Source of the DNA: Mixta gaviniae
GTDB taxonomy: Bacteria; Pseudomonadota; Gammaproteobacteria; Enterobacterales; Enterobacteriaceae
Direction of reading: 5' to 3'
DNA: 64,000 nucleotides
NCBI RefSeq assembly: GCF_002953195.1
Contig: NZ_CP026377.1
Span: 1,302,001-1,366,000, forward strand
Below are positions 47,998-57,458 of this stretch, piece by piece. The translations under genes were made by a program, and so were the position numbers. The notes under the pieces are model-generated. The model was not told where the DNA came from, searched no databases, and saw only the letters and a program-made list of their open reading frames with translations. Position 1 is the stretch's first letter, and each line of letters starts with the position of its first letter.

Positions 47998-49473
47998 TTA
48001 CGAAAACTCATTCCATTCGTGCCCTTCGCGCGAAATATTCTCCACCGACGCCAGCGGCCCCCAGGTACCGGCCTGATAAGGCCTGAGCGGCGTATTGTTG
48101 GTGTCCCAGGTATGGGTAATGGAATCTACCCACTCCCACGCCGCCTCGACTTCATCGCGGCTGAGGAACAGCGCCTGGATCCCGCGCATGCACTCCAGCA
48201 GCAGGCGGTCATAAGCGTCGGCCAGTTTCGGCTCGGCAAAGGTATCGGAATAGCTCAGATCCAGCTTAGTGGTCTGCAGATGATGCTTATGATCCAGGCC
48301 GGGGACTTTATTCAGGATTTCAAGATCCATGCCCTCGTCGGGCTGCAGACGGATCGTCAGCTTGTTTTGCGGCAGCGCTTTATGCGAGGCGGAAAAGAGG
48401 TTCAGCTGCGGCTTTTTAAAATAGATAACTATCTCGGACATCTTCACCGGCATGCGTTTGCCGGTGCGCAGATAAAAGGGGACGCCGGCCCAGCGCCAGT
48501 TATCGATATCTACCCTGACCGAGACAAAGGTCTCCGTCTGGCTCTTTTTATCCGCGCCTTCTTCTTCAAGATAGCCCGGCACTTTCTGATCGTTAATCAG
48601 TCCGCCGGTATATTGCCCTCTGACCACTTTATCGCGGATATTGCTACGGTCGATGCGGCGCAGCGATCGCAGCAGCTTCACCTTTTCATCGCGGATAGCG
48701 CGGGCGCTGAGATCCGGCGGCGGCGACATGGTTACCATGGTCAGGATCTGCAGCAGGTGGCTCTGCACCATATCGCGCATCTGGCCCGCGCGGTCGAAAT
48801 AACCCCAACGGCCTTCGATGCCCACCTCTTCAGCAACGGTAATCTGAACGTGTTCAATCGAGCGGTTATCCCAGTTATTTAAAAACAGGGCGTTAGAGAA
48901 ACGCAGAGCGAGCAGGTTAAGCACGGTTTCCTTACCGAGATAGTGGTCGATACGGTAGACCTGGCTTTCATCAAAATAGCGGCTGACCACATCGTTGATT
49001 TCTCTGAAGGTTTCAAGCGAATTTCCCAGCGGCTTCTCCATCACGATACGCGTCGGCGGCTGGTGCAGCGAGGCGGCGGCCAGACCTTCGCAAATCGCGC
49101 TGAAGGTGGCGGGTGGCATAGCGAAATAGTTGATGGTCACGCGTTTTTGCTGATCGACCTTCTTTTTCAGCGCGCTAAAGCCTGCCGCGTCGTTCACATC
49201 GAGCTGGCAAAAATCGAGGCGTTCGGCAAAGCGCGCCCAGACCTCTTCATCCACTTCCTCCTTCAGGAACGTATCCAGGGCATTTCTGACAAAGTCGACA
49301 TACCCCTGACGATCCCAGTCGGCACGGCCTACGCCGGTAATGGTACTTTCGGCGTGCAGGCTCTGGGATTTCTCCAGCCGGTAAAGAGAGGGCAGCAGTT
49401 TACGACGGGCCAGGTCGCCTTTGGTGCCAAAAATAACGAGGTCGCAGGCCTGAACAGGTTCATTGTTTGACAT
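47998..49473 (-). CDS. zwf: glucose-6-phosphate 1-dehydrogenase
   Basis: A 491-residue enzyme, the same length as E. coli Zwf, oxidising glucose-6-phosphate with NADP at the entry to the pentose phosphate pathway. It has the nucleotide motif VIFGTKGDLARRKLLPSLY, the catalytic signature RIDHYLGKETVLN, and VEEVGIEGRWGYFD-like and GWRWAGVPFYLRTGKR-like segments. The start MSNNEPVQACDLV is used; the frame is open 38 codons further without support. It is not next to hexR, edd or eda as usual. A second zwf elsewhere is possible. Confidence 0.96.
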   Translation of the reverse strand: MSNNEPVQACDLVIFGTKGDLARRKLLPSLYRLEKSQSLHAESTITGVGRADWDRQGYVDFVRNALDTFLKEEVDEEVWARFAERLDFCQLDVNDAAGFSALKKKVDQQKRVTINYFAMPPATFSAICEGLAAASLHQPPTRIVMEKPLGNSLETFREINDVVSRYFDESQVYRIDHYLGKETVLNLLALRFSNALFLNNWDNRSIEHVQITVAEEVGIEGRWGYFDRAGQMRDMVQSHLLQILTMVTMSPPPDLSARAIRDEKVKLLRSLRRIDRSNIRDKVVRGQYTGGLINDQKVPGYLEEEGADKKSQTETFVSVRVDIDNWRWAGVPFYLRTGKRMPVKMSEIVIYFKKPQLNLFSASHKALPQNKLTIRLQPDEGMDLEILNKVPGLDHKHHLQTTKLDLSYSDTFAEPKLADAYDRLLLECMRGIQALFLSRDEVEAAWEWVDSITHTWDTNNTPLRPYQAGTWGPLASVENISREGHEWNEFS

Positions 49474-49722
49474 AATATTTTCCTGACGCTGATGAAGGAT
49501 AAAGAGAAGCAGGTAGCGCAATGCTTCAGTCGAAACGTTACCGTGGTTGCATCGGTTTAATTTTTCGCGACGGTTTATACAACGCAAACCGCCTGATGCC
49601 GGTCGGTGCCGCGACCAACGAGTAGAGTATGGCGCGTCGACCGCCGATCCGCTGTGAAATGCGTGCGGTTCGCGGCTGAAGCCAAAGATAAATCGCCGTG
49701 GAAGCCGGCGGGCAGCAGGCCG

Positions 49723-51060
49723 TCAGAGAAACATGGAGAGCAGGAAAGTGCAGCCCAGCGCCGCCACGGAGGCGATCAGCGTGGCGCTGGTGTAATAACG
49801 GAAGGTCTCGCTGAGCGTGGCGCCGCAGTACTGTTTCACCAGCCAGAAGAGGGAATCGGTGACGATAGTGCAGCCGATCGCCCCGGAGCCGATGGCGATA
49901 ACCATAATCTCAGGGCTAACGCCGGGGTAGAGGGGCAGCATCGGGCCGACGATGCCCGCGGCGCCCATCATGGCGACGGTAGCCGAGCCTACGGCGGCAT
50001 GCAGGATCAGCGCCACCAGCCAGGCGAGCAGGACAGGATGCATATGCAGGCCGCAGAGTATCTGCGCCAGCGATTGCGCCAGGCCGCTCTCTTTCAGGAC
50101 GGTGTTAAACGCGCCGCCCGCGCCAATAATCAGCAAAATATTGGCGACAGCGCTAAAGCCGCTTTCCGTTTTGCCAAGCAGCGACGTCATTGTTTCATTA
50201 CGGCGCAGCCCAAGGGTATAGCCGGCGACCAATACCGCGATAAACAGGGCGGTTACCGGGTTGCCAAAAAAGGCCAGCAGATGCGCCGCGGCGCTTTGTG
50301 CAGGCAGCGCGATCTGAGAGAGCGTTTTCATCAGCATCAGGGCGACAGGCAGAAAGATGGCGCCCAGCGAGGCGCCGGGCGACGGCAGCGTCTGTTTGAC
50401 GCGCGCGGTCACGTCAGAAAAAGCTGCCGGCACCGCGCGGAAGGGTAACCGCTTACCGGCCAGCGTCAGAAACAGGCAGCCGCCGACCAGAGAAGCGACA
50501 AGGGCGACCAGCAGCCCGCCCATAATAACGCGGCCGACATCCGCGCCCAGCTTCTCAGTGACAAACAGCGCCGCAGGGTGAGGGGGCACTACGCAGTGAA
50601 CCGCCATCAGCGCGGTGCAGAGCGGAACGGTCAGCTTCAGCAGCGAGGTGTGGGTTTGGCGTGCGATGGAAAAAGCCAGCGGGATCAGCAGCACCACGCC
50701 CACCTCGACAAACAGGGTAATGCCGCAGATCAAGCCCATCAGCACCATCACCACGTCAGTCGACAGCCAGCGACATTTCAGCAGGGCAAGCCCTATGCGC
50801 TCTGCCGCGCCGGAGGTCTCCATCAGCTTGCCGAGGAGGCTGCCGAGGCCAATCACCGCCGCCAGAAAGCCGAGCGTGCCGCCGATGCCGTTTTCGATGG
50901 CGGTAGCCATCCGCTGCGGATCCATGCCCGTCAGCGCGCCGACAAAAAAGCTCGCCAGCAGCAGCGCAAGAAACGGGTGCAGCCGGCACTTAACAATAGC
51001 GATAACAATAATGGCGATGCTGGCGAGCAGCACCGCGCCGGTCCAGTACGGGGTCGGCAT
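49723..51060 (-). CDS. dsdX: DsdX, D-serine/proton symporter (GntP family)
   Basis: A 445-residue inner-membrane transporter with about 12-14 helices, equal in length to E. coli DsdX. It is much closer to DsdX than to gluconate permeases, e.g. HPFLALLLASFFVGALTGM, AVHCVVPPHPAALFV and GCTIVTDSLFWLVKQYCGAT. DsdX imports D-serine. In E. coli dsdX and dsdA form an operon divergent from dsdC; here dsdX stands alone, about 2.7 kb from dsdC-dsdA. Confidence 0.93.
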   Translation of the reverse strand: MPTPYWTGAVLLASIAIIVIAIVKCRLHPFLALLLASFFVGALTGMDPQRMATAIENGIGGTLGFLAAVIGLGSLLGKLMETSGAAERIGLALLKCRWLSTDVVMVLMGLICGITLFVEVGVVLLIPLAFSIARQTHTSLLKLTVPLCTALMAVHCVVPPHPAALFVTEKLGADVGRVIMGGLLVALVASLVGGCLFLTLAGKRLPFRAVPAAFSDVTARVKQTLPSPGASLGAIFLPVALMLMKTLSQIALPAQSAAAHLLAFFGNPVTALFIAVLVAGYTLGLRRNETMTSLLGKTESGFSAVANILLIIGAGGAFNTVLKESGLAQSLAQILCGLHMHPVLLAWLVALILHAAVGSATVAMMGAAGIVGPMLPLYPGVSPEIMVIAIGSGAIGCTIVTDSLFWLVKQYCGATLSETFRYYTSATLIASVAALGCTFLLSMFL

Positions 51061-51316
51061 AATCGTTTCCTGGTATGATTATTCTCTTTCTATTGGATAA
51101 AAATCGCGCCACCCTGACAAATGATGAATTTTGGCGTTGAGATGAGCGGGAGTGCATCAAAACGATGATCTGCATCAAAGGGCGTTCCGTGGTGAACGCC
51201 GGCGGCGGCGCAACCGCCGGGCGTGGCGCAGCGCGGAGATAACGCGCGGTTAAAGACATCGTCGTAAAACCGCCCTAAGATAGGCCGACCTTATCCCCCC
51301 GGACCGGAAGCCCCTT

Positions 51317-52480
51317 ATGCCTGCCTTACCGCTGCCCTTTATCACGGCCATCATGCTGGTGCTGATGCTGGCGACGTTATGGCGACGCAACAGCCCGGCG
51401 CGACGTCCCGCCTGCGGCTTTATCGCGCTATGCCTGCTGATGGCTGTGCTGGTGGGGTTGCGCTGGAGCAGCGGGTTTCAGGCGGTGCGTCTCCTTCAAC
51501 CGCTGGTCGCGTCGGTGATGCCGGTTTTCGCCTGGCGCTGTTTCAGCGTTCTGACGGAAAAAAGCCGCCGACGCTTTATCGTTGCGCTGATGCTGGCGCC
51601 CGCGGCGGCGGCGCTGCTGCGCTTCGGGCCGATTGCCCCCCTCTCCGTTGATAGCTATATCGCGCTGCTGTTTCTGGGCTACGGCGGCGCGCTTATTCGC
51701 CTGGCCGCCGGCGGGCCTGATGTTTTTCCGTTAAGCCGCCTGGGTGAAACTGTCTCCGTGCAGCAGGCGGCAGGGTTTGCCGGCGCGATACTGTGCGGAT
51801 CCGGCCTTATCGATCTGCTGGTGGCGTTCGATTTCTCGCTGTTTGCCGGCCGTCACGCCGCCGCCGCGGTCGCCGGCGGGCAGCTGACGGTGATGGTGGC
51901 GCTGGCGGTGGCGATTATCGTGGCGGATCGCAGTTCGCCCGCCTCTGCGGCTTTGCTGGCGCCTGCCGCTTCGCCCATATCCGCGGCTTTGCTGGCGCCT
52001 GCCGCTTCGCCCGCAGCGTCGCCTTTATCCCGCGCATCCGCCGCTTCATCGCTGATGGCAGAGACGCCCGCACAGGCCGCATCGGACGATGACGACGACC
52101 AACAGATCTGTCGCCAGGTAGAGCAACTGCTGGCGGATAAACAGCTCTACTGCGACCCCGATCTCACCCTGGAGCGGCTGGCGCGCAAAGCGCTCATTCC
52201 GGGTCGGCGTATCTCCCGGGCGGTCAACCGTCTACAGGGGCGCAATGTGTCGCAGCTGATCAACAGTTACCGCGTGGCGAAAGCGCAGCAGCTGCTGCTG
52301 ACCACCGGCCTCAGCGTCACAGAAGTGATGCTGGAGTCCGGCTTTCGCACCAAATCCAACTTCAACCGGGAGTTCCTGCGCCTTAGTCACCTTAACCCCG
52401 GCGAATACCGCAAGGCGGGGCAGCCAGCCGATCCGCACCGCCTCAGGGTTGAGGCAGCGTCGCAGCCAGAAAAGCGATAA
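51317..52480 (+). CDS. membrane-anchored AraC-family regulator
   Basis: A 387-residue protein. About seven N-terminal hydrophobic helices (residues 3-205) are followed by an Ala/Pro/Ser-rich linker with a duplicated SAALLAPAASP unit (about 212-240), an Asp-rich stretch, and an AraC-type DNA-binding domain (about 270-370) with LERLARKALIPGRRISRAVN and GFRTKSNFNREFLRL. A sensor embedded in the membrane and joined to AraC HTH is a recognised but uncharacterised layout. The target is unknown. Its 3' end overlaps the convergent hydrolase gene by 38 nt, which implies they belong together. Confidence 0.85.
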   Translation: MPALPLPFITAIMLVLMLATLWRRNSPARRPACGFIALCLLMAVLVGLRWSSGFQAVRLLQPLVASVMPVFAWRCFSVLTEKSRRRFIVALMLAPAAAALLRFGPIAPLSVDSYIALLFLGYGGALIRLAAGGPDVFPLSRLGETVSVQQAAGFAGAILCGSGLIDLLVAFDFSLFAGRHAAAAVAGGQLTVMVALAVAIIVADRSSPASAALLAPAASPISAALLAPAASPAASPLSRASAASSLMAETPAQAASDDDDDQQICRQVEQLLADKQLYCDPDLTLERLARKALIPGRRISRAVNRLQGRNVSQLINSYRVAKAQQLLLTTGLSVTEVMLESGFRTKSNFNREFLRLSHLNPGEYRKAGQPADPHRLRVEAASQPEKR

Positions 52481-53474
52481 TCGTTTTTTCCAGCGCCTGA
52501 TGGATTGCCACGCGGCTGCGCTGGCCGCCGTCGCGGCAGATAATGCCGTCTCCCGGCGAGGCCTGGTCGATCTTCCGTTCAGCGCCCGCCTTGCACAGCT
52601 GCATAAAGCTGAAGTGCGAGGCATCCGGCACGATTTCATAGTGAACGGCGGCGGCGGGCAGGGCGTCAGCCAGGCGGCCGGACTCCGCTTTGGCGGGCAG
52701 GTCGGCGATATTATGCCCGGCGGCCAGGATCAGCGCCGGCACCGATAACCGCTCAAGGCTGGAGAGGGTAAAGCCGCGCGTCAGCCCGGCGTCCAGCGCC
52801 ACCACGGCTCCGATGCGGCTATCCGCCAGGGAAGCGGCGAACCGCCTCTCCGCCTCAGGCCGGTCCAGCCCCAGCTCGGGGATCAGACTGCAAACGTTAT
52901 GTGAAACAGGCTGCAGACAGTCGCTGCGCAGCTGTGCCGGAGAGAAATGCGCGCCTGCCAGCGCCATCACCGTCCATCCGCCGAGCGAATGCCCGATGGC
53001 TGCAATACGCCGGCGGTCGACCTCGCCGGCCAGCGTTGGATCGGCCAGCAGCGCATCAAGCACGCGCGACAGATCGTGTGGCCGCAGCCAGAGACGCGCC
53101 GCCTCCGCCGGGCTTCTGTCCGCTGTCGTGGTGCCGGGGTGATCGGGCGCCGCGACAATATAGCCCTGCGCCGTTAACGCCGCCGCCAGCCAGTTAAGGT
53201 TGCGCCAGCTGCCGCCGTAACCGTGGGAGATCAGCGCCAGCGGATGCGCGCCGGCCGCCGCCGGCGCATCGGGCAGCGCCTGAATGCCGTAAAACACCGC
53301 GTTTTCGCCCACCGCGCGCGGCGGCGCGTCGCTGTCGGCGGGATACCATAAAGCAACCTGTAGCGGGCGTTCGCCGGCAGTGTTGAGCGTCACCTGACGA
53401 AAGCCGGTCGCCGCCTGCAGCGGCGAGATAAAGGCCAACAGCAAAAGGGTAAGAGAGAGCGTTTTCAACATCAC
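52443..53474 (-). CDS. secreted alpha/beta hydrolase (dienelactone hydrolase/lipase-like)
   Basis: A 343-residue protein with a signal peptide (MMLKTLSLTLLLLAFISPLQ, cleavage near AA-TGF). The nucleophile elbow GHSLGG is at about residue 164, with an oxyanion region SHGYGGSW near 90 and a C-terminal DASHFSF carrying the likely catalytic His. The fold resembles periplasmic lipases and PET-hydrolase-like esterases, but the substrate cannot be told. It is convergent with the AraC-type gene and divergent from dsdC. Confidence 0.85.
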   Translation of the reverse strand: MMLKTLSLTLLLLAFISPLQAATGFRQVTLNTAGERPLQVALWYPADSDAPPRAVGENAVFYGIQALPDAPAAAGAHPLALISHGYGGSWRNLNWLAAALTAQGYIVAAPDHPGTTTADRSPAEAARLWLRPHDLSRVLDALLADPTLAGEVDRRRIAAIGHSLGGWTVMALAGAHFSPAQLRSDCLQPVSHNVCSLIPELGLDRPEAERRFAASLADSRIGAVVALDAGLTRGFTLSSLERLSVPALILAAGHNIADLPAKAESGRLADALPAAAVHYEIVPDASHFSFMQLCKAGAERKIDQASPGDGIICRDGGQRSRVAIHQALEKTIIAFLAATLPQP

Positions 53475-53743
53475 AGCACCTGTATATTAAGAAAACGTTG
53501 TTGTAACGCCGGTTGACGGCGCAGGCGACCTGAAACAGGATTCAGGTCGTCCCGCAGCGGACATTTGCTCTTTTTCAGCGCGCAGCGGCCGGCGTTCGGA
53601 AGAATCTGTTTCAAGGTCGCCAGCGACATAAACGATGATCCGCCGCTATACATCGCCGTCAATAAGTTGCAATGCTGCCAGGCTTATTTAAAAAGGCGAT
53701 GCATATCGCCGGTCGATAAACCGTGCGCCAGGGGAAAACCGTT

Positions 53744-54661
53744 ATGGAACGCATTATCAGAAACAGACCGCTGACCGGCGCGCAGCTGTCACGAATGTAT
53801 ACCTTTGAAGCCGCCGCCCGCCATGAATCATTTGCGCACGCCGCCGGAGAGCTGTCGTTAAGCCCCAGCGCGGTCAGCCATCAGATCAATCAGCTGGAAG
53901 AGGAGCTGGGCATCCAGCTGTTCGCCAGGTCGCATCGTAAGGTCATCCTGACGGAAGAGGGCCGCCGCCTGTTCTGGACGGTAAAGCGTTCGCTGGAAGC
54001 GCTAAACCGCGAGCTGCTGGATATCAAAAATCAGCAGCTGTCAGGCACTTTGACGATCTACTCGCGGCCCTCTATCGCCCAGTGTTGGCTGGTGCCGGCG
54101 TTGGGCGATTTCGCGCGGCGCTATCCCGCCATTGTGCTGAACGTGCTGACCGGCAATGACTATATCGATTTCCAGCAATCGGGCATCGATCTGGCGATCT
54201 ATTTTGATGATTCCGCGCAGAGCCGCGAGGCGCAACATATTCTGATGGACGAATCGATTTTACCGGTCTGCAGTCCGGCCTATGCAGAGCGTTTCCGCCT
54301 GACAGGCGACAGCGCGGCGCTGCAGCACTGCACCCTGCTGCACGATCGCCAGGCCTGGAGCAGTAATTCAGGGCGGGGGGAGTGGCACAGCTGGGCGACG
54401 CATTTTGACGTGGCGCTGCCTCCGGAGCCAGGCATCGGCTTTGATCGCTCTGATCTGGCAATCATCGCGGCGATCAACCACGCCGGGGTAGCGATGGGGC
54501 GCCAGCGCCTGGTGCAGCAGTGGCTTGATGGCGGCGAGCTGGTGGCGCCTTTTGGCGAGATGACCATGCAGTGCGCGCAGCGCTACTATATTGCCACCCT
54601 GTCGAATCGCCAGTGGCCGAAGATCGAGGCGTTTATCGCCTGGCTGAAAGCGCGGGCATAG
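53744..54661 (+). CDS. dsdC: DsdC, LysR-family activator of D-serine catabolism
   Basis: A 305-residue LysR regulator that matches E. coli DsdC closely: FEAAARHESFAHAAGELSLS, then TLTIYSRPSIAQCWLVPALG, HCTLLHDRQAWS and GFDRSDLAIIAAINH. DsdC with D-serine activates dsdA and dsdX. It lies upstream of dsdA on the same strand, whereas in E. coli dsdC is divergent from dsdXA. A GTG 21 nt upstream is an alternative start. Confidence 0.93.
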   Translation: MERIIRNRPLTGAQLSRMYTFEAAARHESFAHAAGELSLSPSAVSHQINQLEEELGIQLFARSHRKVILTEEGRRLFWTVKRSLEALNRELLDIKNQQLSGTLTIYSRPSIAQCWLVPALGDFARRYPAIVLNVLTGNDYIDFQQSGIDLAIYFDDSAQSREAQHILMDESILPVCSPAYAERFRLTGDSAALQHCTLLHDRQAWSSNSGRGEWHSWATHFDVALPPEPGIGFDRSDLAIIAAINHAGVAMGRQRLVQQWLDGGELVAPFGEMTMQCAQRYYIATLSNRQWPKIEAFIAWLKARA

Positions 54662-55002
54662 CCGAAGCCGTGGCCGACCGGGGCGCTTTCCTTGCGTTAG
54701 CTATGCTCATCTGAAGTTGAGAATCGATCGTTTGTCAGCCCGGTGGGGCTGTTATTAAATGGCGTCGCAACACCAGGGAAATTATTAACAATAAAGAGCC
54801 GACAGGCGGATCCCCCACCTGTCCGGTTCACTGATAAGCCTCATCGTTGATGATATTCTTCCTGCGCCTGCCGCGCGGCGGCGAAGGGAAATCATCGCCT
54901 TGCGCCCCTTATGTGCGCCAGACTTGTTCATCATTACCCTGCGTCGCGCGGTTCACGCGGCCGCTTTTCTCCTCCGTCGCTAAATTTTGCCGGGAGCGCT
55001 CA
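54662..55002. other. dsdC-dsdA intergenic region
   Basis: About 340 nt with the likely dsdA promoter. It contains a weak stem-loop after dsdC (AGCCC/GGGCT near 54738) and a hairpin GACAGG/CCTGTC at about 54801-54823. The dsdA frame is open through much of it but begins properly at 55003. Confidence 0.5.
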
Positions 55003-56322
55003 ATGACCGACAGACATCATCTACTCACTGCCACACCCATTATCGACGATCTGAAAGCCCTGCGGGAAACGCTCTGGTTTAACGAGCAGGTGAAACCTGC
55101 CCGCGAAGGGCTGCAGCGCGTCGGGCTGACACTGGCCGATGTGCAAGAGGCGCAGGCCAGGTTGCAGCGGTTTGCGCCGCTTATCGCCGCGGCTTTTCCC
55201 GAGACGGCGGCGTCCGGCGGTCTCATCGAATCGGAGCTGATCCCTGCGCCTGACATGCAGGCGAAGCTGGCGGCGCGTGCGCCAATCTCCGGTCGTCTGT
55301 GGCTGAAAAAAGACAGCCATCTGCCGATCTCCGGCTCGATCAAGGCGCGCGGCGGGATCTACGAGGTGCTGGCCCACGCCGAGAAGCTGGCGCTGGCGGC
55401 GGGGCTGATCACCCTGACGGATGATTACAGCCTTCTGCTCTCGCCAGCCTGCCGCGCCTTTTTCAGCGCGCATAAAATCGCCGTCGGCTCCACCGGCAAC
55501 CTGGGATTATCGATCGGCATCATGAGCGCGAAGCTCGGTTTCCACGTGACGGTGCATATGTCCGCCGACGCGCGCCAGTGGAAAAAAACGATGCTGCGCG
55601 CCCATGGCGTCGAGGTGAGGGAGTATGCGCAGGATTATGGCGTCGCCGTTGAGCAGGGGCGGCGGGCGGCCGCCTCCGATCCCGCCTGTTTTTTTATCGA
55701 TGATGAAAACTCGCGCACGCTGTTTCTCGGCTACGCCGTCGCCGGCCTGCGGCTGCCCGCGCAGCTGCGGGAGAAAGGCATCCTGGTCGACGCCGATCAT
55801 CCGCTGTTCGTCTATTTGCCGTGTGGCGTCGGCGGCGGGCCCGGCGGCGTGGCCTTTGGGCTGAAGCTCGCCTTTGGCGATCATGTTCACTGCTTTTTCG
55901 CCGAGCCGACGCATTCGCCCTGCATGCTATTGGGGATGAGCAGCGGGCTGCATGATGCGGTTTCGGTGCAGGATATCGGCCTGGATAATAAAACCGCTGC
56001 GGACGGCCTGGCGGTGGGGCGTGCTTCCGGTTTTGTCGGCCGCGCCATGGAACAGCTGATTGATGGCTGCTATACGCTGAGCGACGCGTCGATGTATGCG
56101 CTGCTGGCGCTGCTCGACCAGACAGAAAACCTGCAGCTGGAGCCGTCGGCCCTTGCCGGCATGAGCGGGCCGCAGCGTATCAGCGCCAGCCGGGAGTATC
56201 AGGCCCGTCACCAGCTGACGGCGGCGATGATGGCAAACGCGACGCAGCTGGTCTGGGCGACCGGCGGCGGCATGGTGCCGCCTGACGAAATGCAAAACTA
56301 CCTGGCGCGCGGCAGAGGCTGA
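55003..56322 (+). CDS. dsdA: D-serine ammonia-lyase (dehydratase)
   Basis: A 439-residue PLP enzyme converting D-serine to pyruvate and ammonia. The PLP-binding Lys114 lies in [11 protein letters not shown], the phosphate-binding Gly-rich loop in [14 protein letters not shown], and [12 protein letters not shown] and ATGGGMVP are conserved. Length is close to E. coli DsdA (442). It detoxifies D-serine and lets it serve as carbon and nitrogen source. The longer upstream frame was rejected because MTDRHHLL has GGGAG at good spacing. DsdC lies upstream; DsdX is displaced. Confidence 0.96.
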   Translation: MTDRHHLLTATPIIDDLKALRETLWFNEQVKPAREGLQRVGLTLADVQEAQARLQRFAPLIAAAFPETAASGGLIESELIPAPDMQAKLAARAPISGRLWLKKDSHLPISGSIKARGGIYEVLAHAEKLALAAGLITLTDDYSLLLSPACRAFFSAHKIAVGSTGNLGLSIGIMSAKLGFHVTVHMSADARQWKKTMLRAHGVEVREYAQDYGVAVEQGRRAAASDPACFFIDDENSRTLFLGYAVAGLRLPAQLREKGILVDADHPLFVYLPCGVGGGPGGVAFGLKLAFGDHVHCFFAEPTHSPCMLLGMSSGLHDAVSVQDIGLDNKTAADGLAVGRASGFVGRAMEQLIDGCYTLSDASMYALLALLDQTENLQLEPSALAGMSGPQRISASREYQARHQLTAAMMANATQLVWATGGGMVPPDEMQNYLARGRG

Positions 56323-56352
56323 CGCATCGCTGCCCGCCGTAGTCGCAGTGCG

Positions 56353-56376
56353 AAAACCGGCGCCTGTTGCGCCGGT
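56353..56376 (-). terminator. terminator of the nickel permease operon
   Basis: ACCGGCGC and GCGCCGGT form an 8-bp stem with a five-base loop. On the minus strand TTTT follows; on the plus strand there is no T-run. It lies about 55 nt past the permease stop. Confidence 0.65.
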
Positions 56377-56429
56377 GAGCCGGTGATTGACCGGATAAAG
56401 CACCGGGCCCGTGGCACGCGGCGGCGCCA

Positions 56430-57446
56430 TTACGCCGTCAGCCGGTCATATCGCCGGTAGCGGTAGTTCAGCGCGGAAAGCGTCCAGATGGCGATAAACA
56501 TCGCCACCGCGAAATAGCCGACGACGCCCATATGTTCGTTCAGCGCCGCCACCCGATCCCATAGCGCGCCATGCAGCATTAGCTTGTCTGCCAGCAGCCC
56601 CAGCGCCTCCAGCCCGCCGATAAACAGCGCGATCGCCACACTGGCGGCGGTAATGGTCATATTGTAATAGAGCTTGCGCACCGGCTTATCGAACGCCCAG
56701 CCGTAGGCGCCGACCATCACGAAATTGTCCAGCGAGTCGATCAGCGCCATGCCGCTGGCGAACAGGGCAGGGAAGATCAGAATGTTCCATACCGACATCC
56801 CTGAGGAGACGCCGGCGCTGGAGATGCCCAGCAGGCCAATTTCGGTCGCGGTGTCAAAACCCAGCCCGAACAAAAATCCCACCAGGTACATCTGCCAGCT
56901 TTTATTTACCAGCTTAAAGGTCACGCTGAACAGGCGGCTCATGATGCCGCCCTGCAGCTGGCCGGCGTCGCTAAAGCGTTTGCCACGCTTAACCTGCTGA
57001 AAGCGGCGCCAGACGTCACGCAGGATCAGCGCATTAAGCAACGCCATCAGCAGCAAAAACAGCGCGGAAACCAGCGTGCCGATGGTGCTGCCGTAATGGT
57101 GCAGCCAGTCGATTTTGCTGCCGAACAGCAGGGAAGTGGCGGCGATCGCCACGCAGGCCAGCACCACAATCGTCGAATGACCCAGCGAAAAAAAGGCGCC
57201 GACGGCCACCGGCTTTTGCCCCTGCTGCATCAGCTTGCGGGTGACATTATCGATAGCGGCGATATGGTCGGCATCGACGGCATGGCGCAGGCCGTAGCTG
57301 TAGGCCAGCAGCGCGGCGGCGATCAGCGCGGCGCTATGGCGAAACGCCACCAGCGCCCAGCCCCAGGCGAGCAGGTTTATCGCCAGCAGCGTGATAAGCA
57401 GCCCGCAGGCGCGCCGGTTAGCATGGAAAAAGTTGCAGTTAATCAT
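56430..57446 (-). CDS. NiCoT-family nickel/cobalt permease
   Basis: A 338-residue inner-membrane protein with about eight helices. The family metal motif HX4DH (His55-Asp60-His61 in LRHAVDADHIAAID) is in TM2, with further signatures GHSTIV, FLFGLGFDTATE and ALIDSLDNFVM. These permeases (HoxN/NixA type) take up nickel with high affinity. The gene begins 12 nt after hypF on the same strand, so it is very probably the last gene of the hydN-fdhF-hypF operon and supplies nickel for hydrogenase. Confidence 0.95.
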   Translation of the reverse strand: MINCNFFHANRRACGLLITLLAINLLAWGWALVAFRHSAALIAAALLAYSYGLRHAVDADHIAAIDNVTRKLMQQGQKPVAVGAFFSLGHSTIVVLACVAIAATSLLFGSKIDWLHHYGSTIGTLVSALFLLLMALLNALILRDVWRRFQQVKRGKRFSDAGQLQGGIMSRLFSVTFKLVNKSWQMYLVGFLFGLGFDTATEIGLLGISSAGVSSGMSVWNILIFPALFASGMALIDSLDNFVMVGAYGWAFDKPVRKLYYNMTITAASVAIALFIGGLEALGLLADKLMLHGALWDRVAALNEHMGVVGYFAVAMFIAIWTLSALNYRYRRYDRLTA

Positions 57447-57458
57447 GACGGTTCCTGT

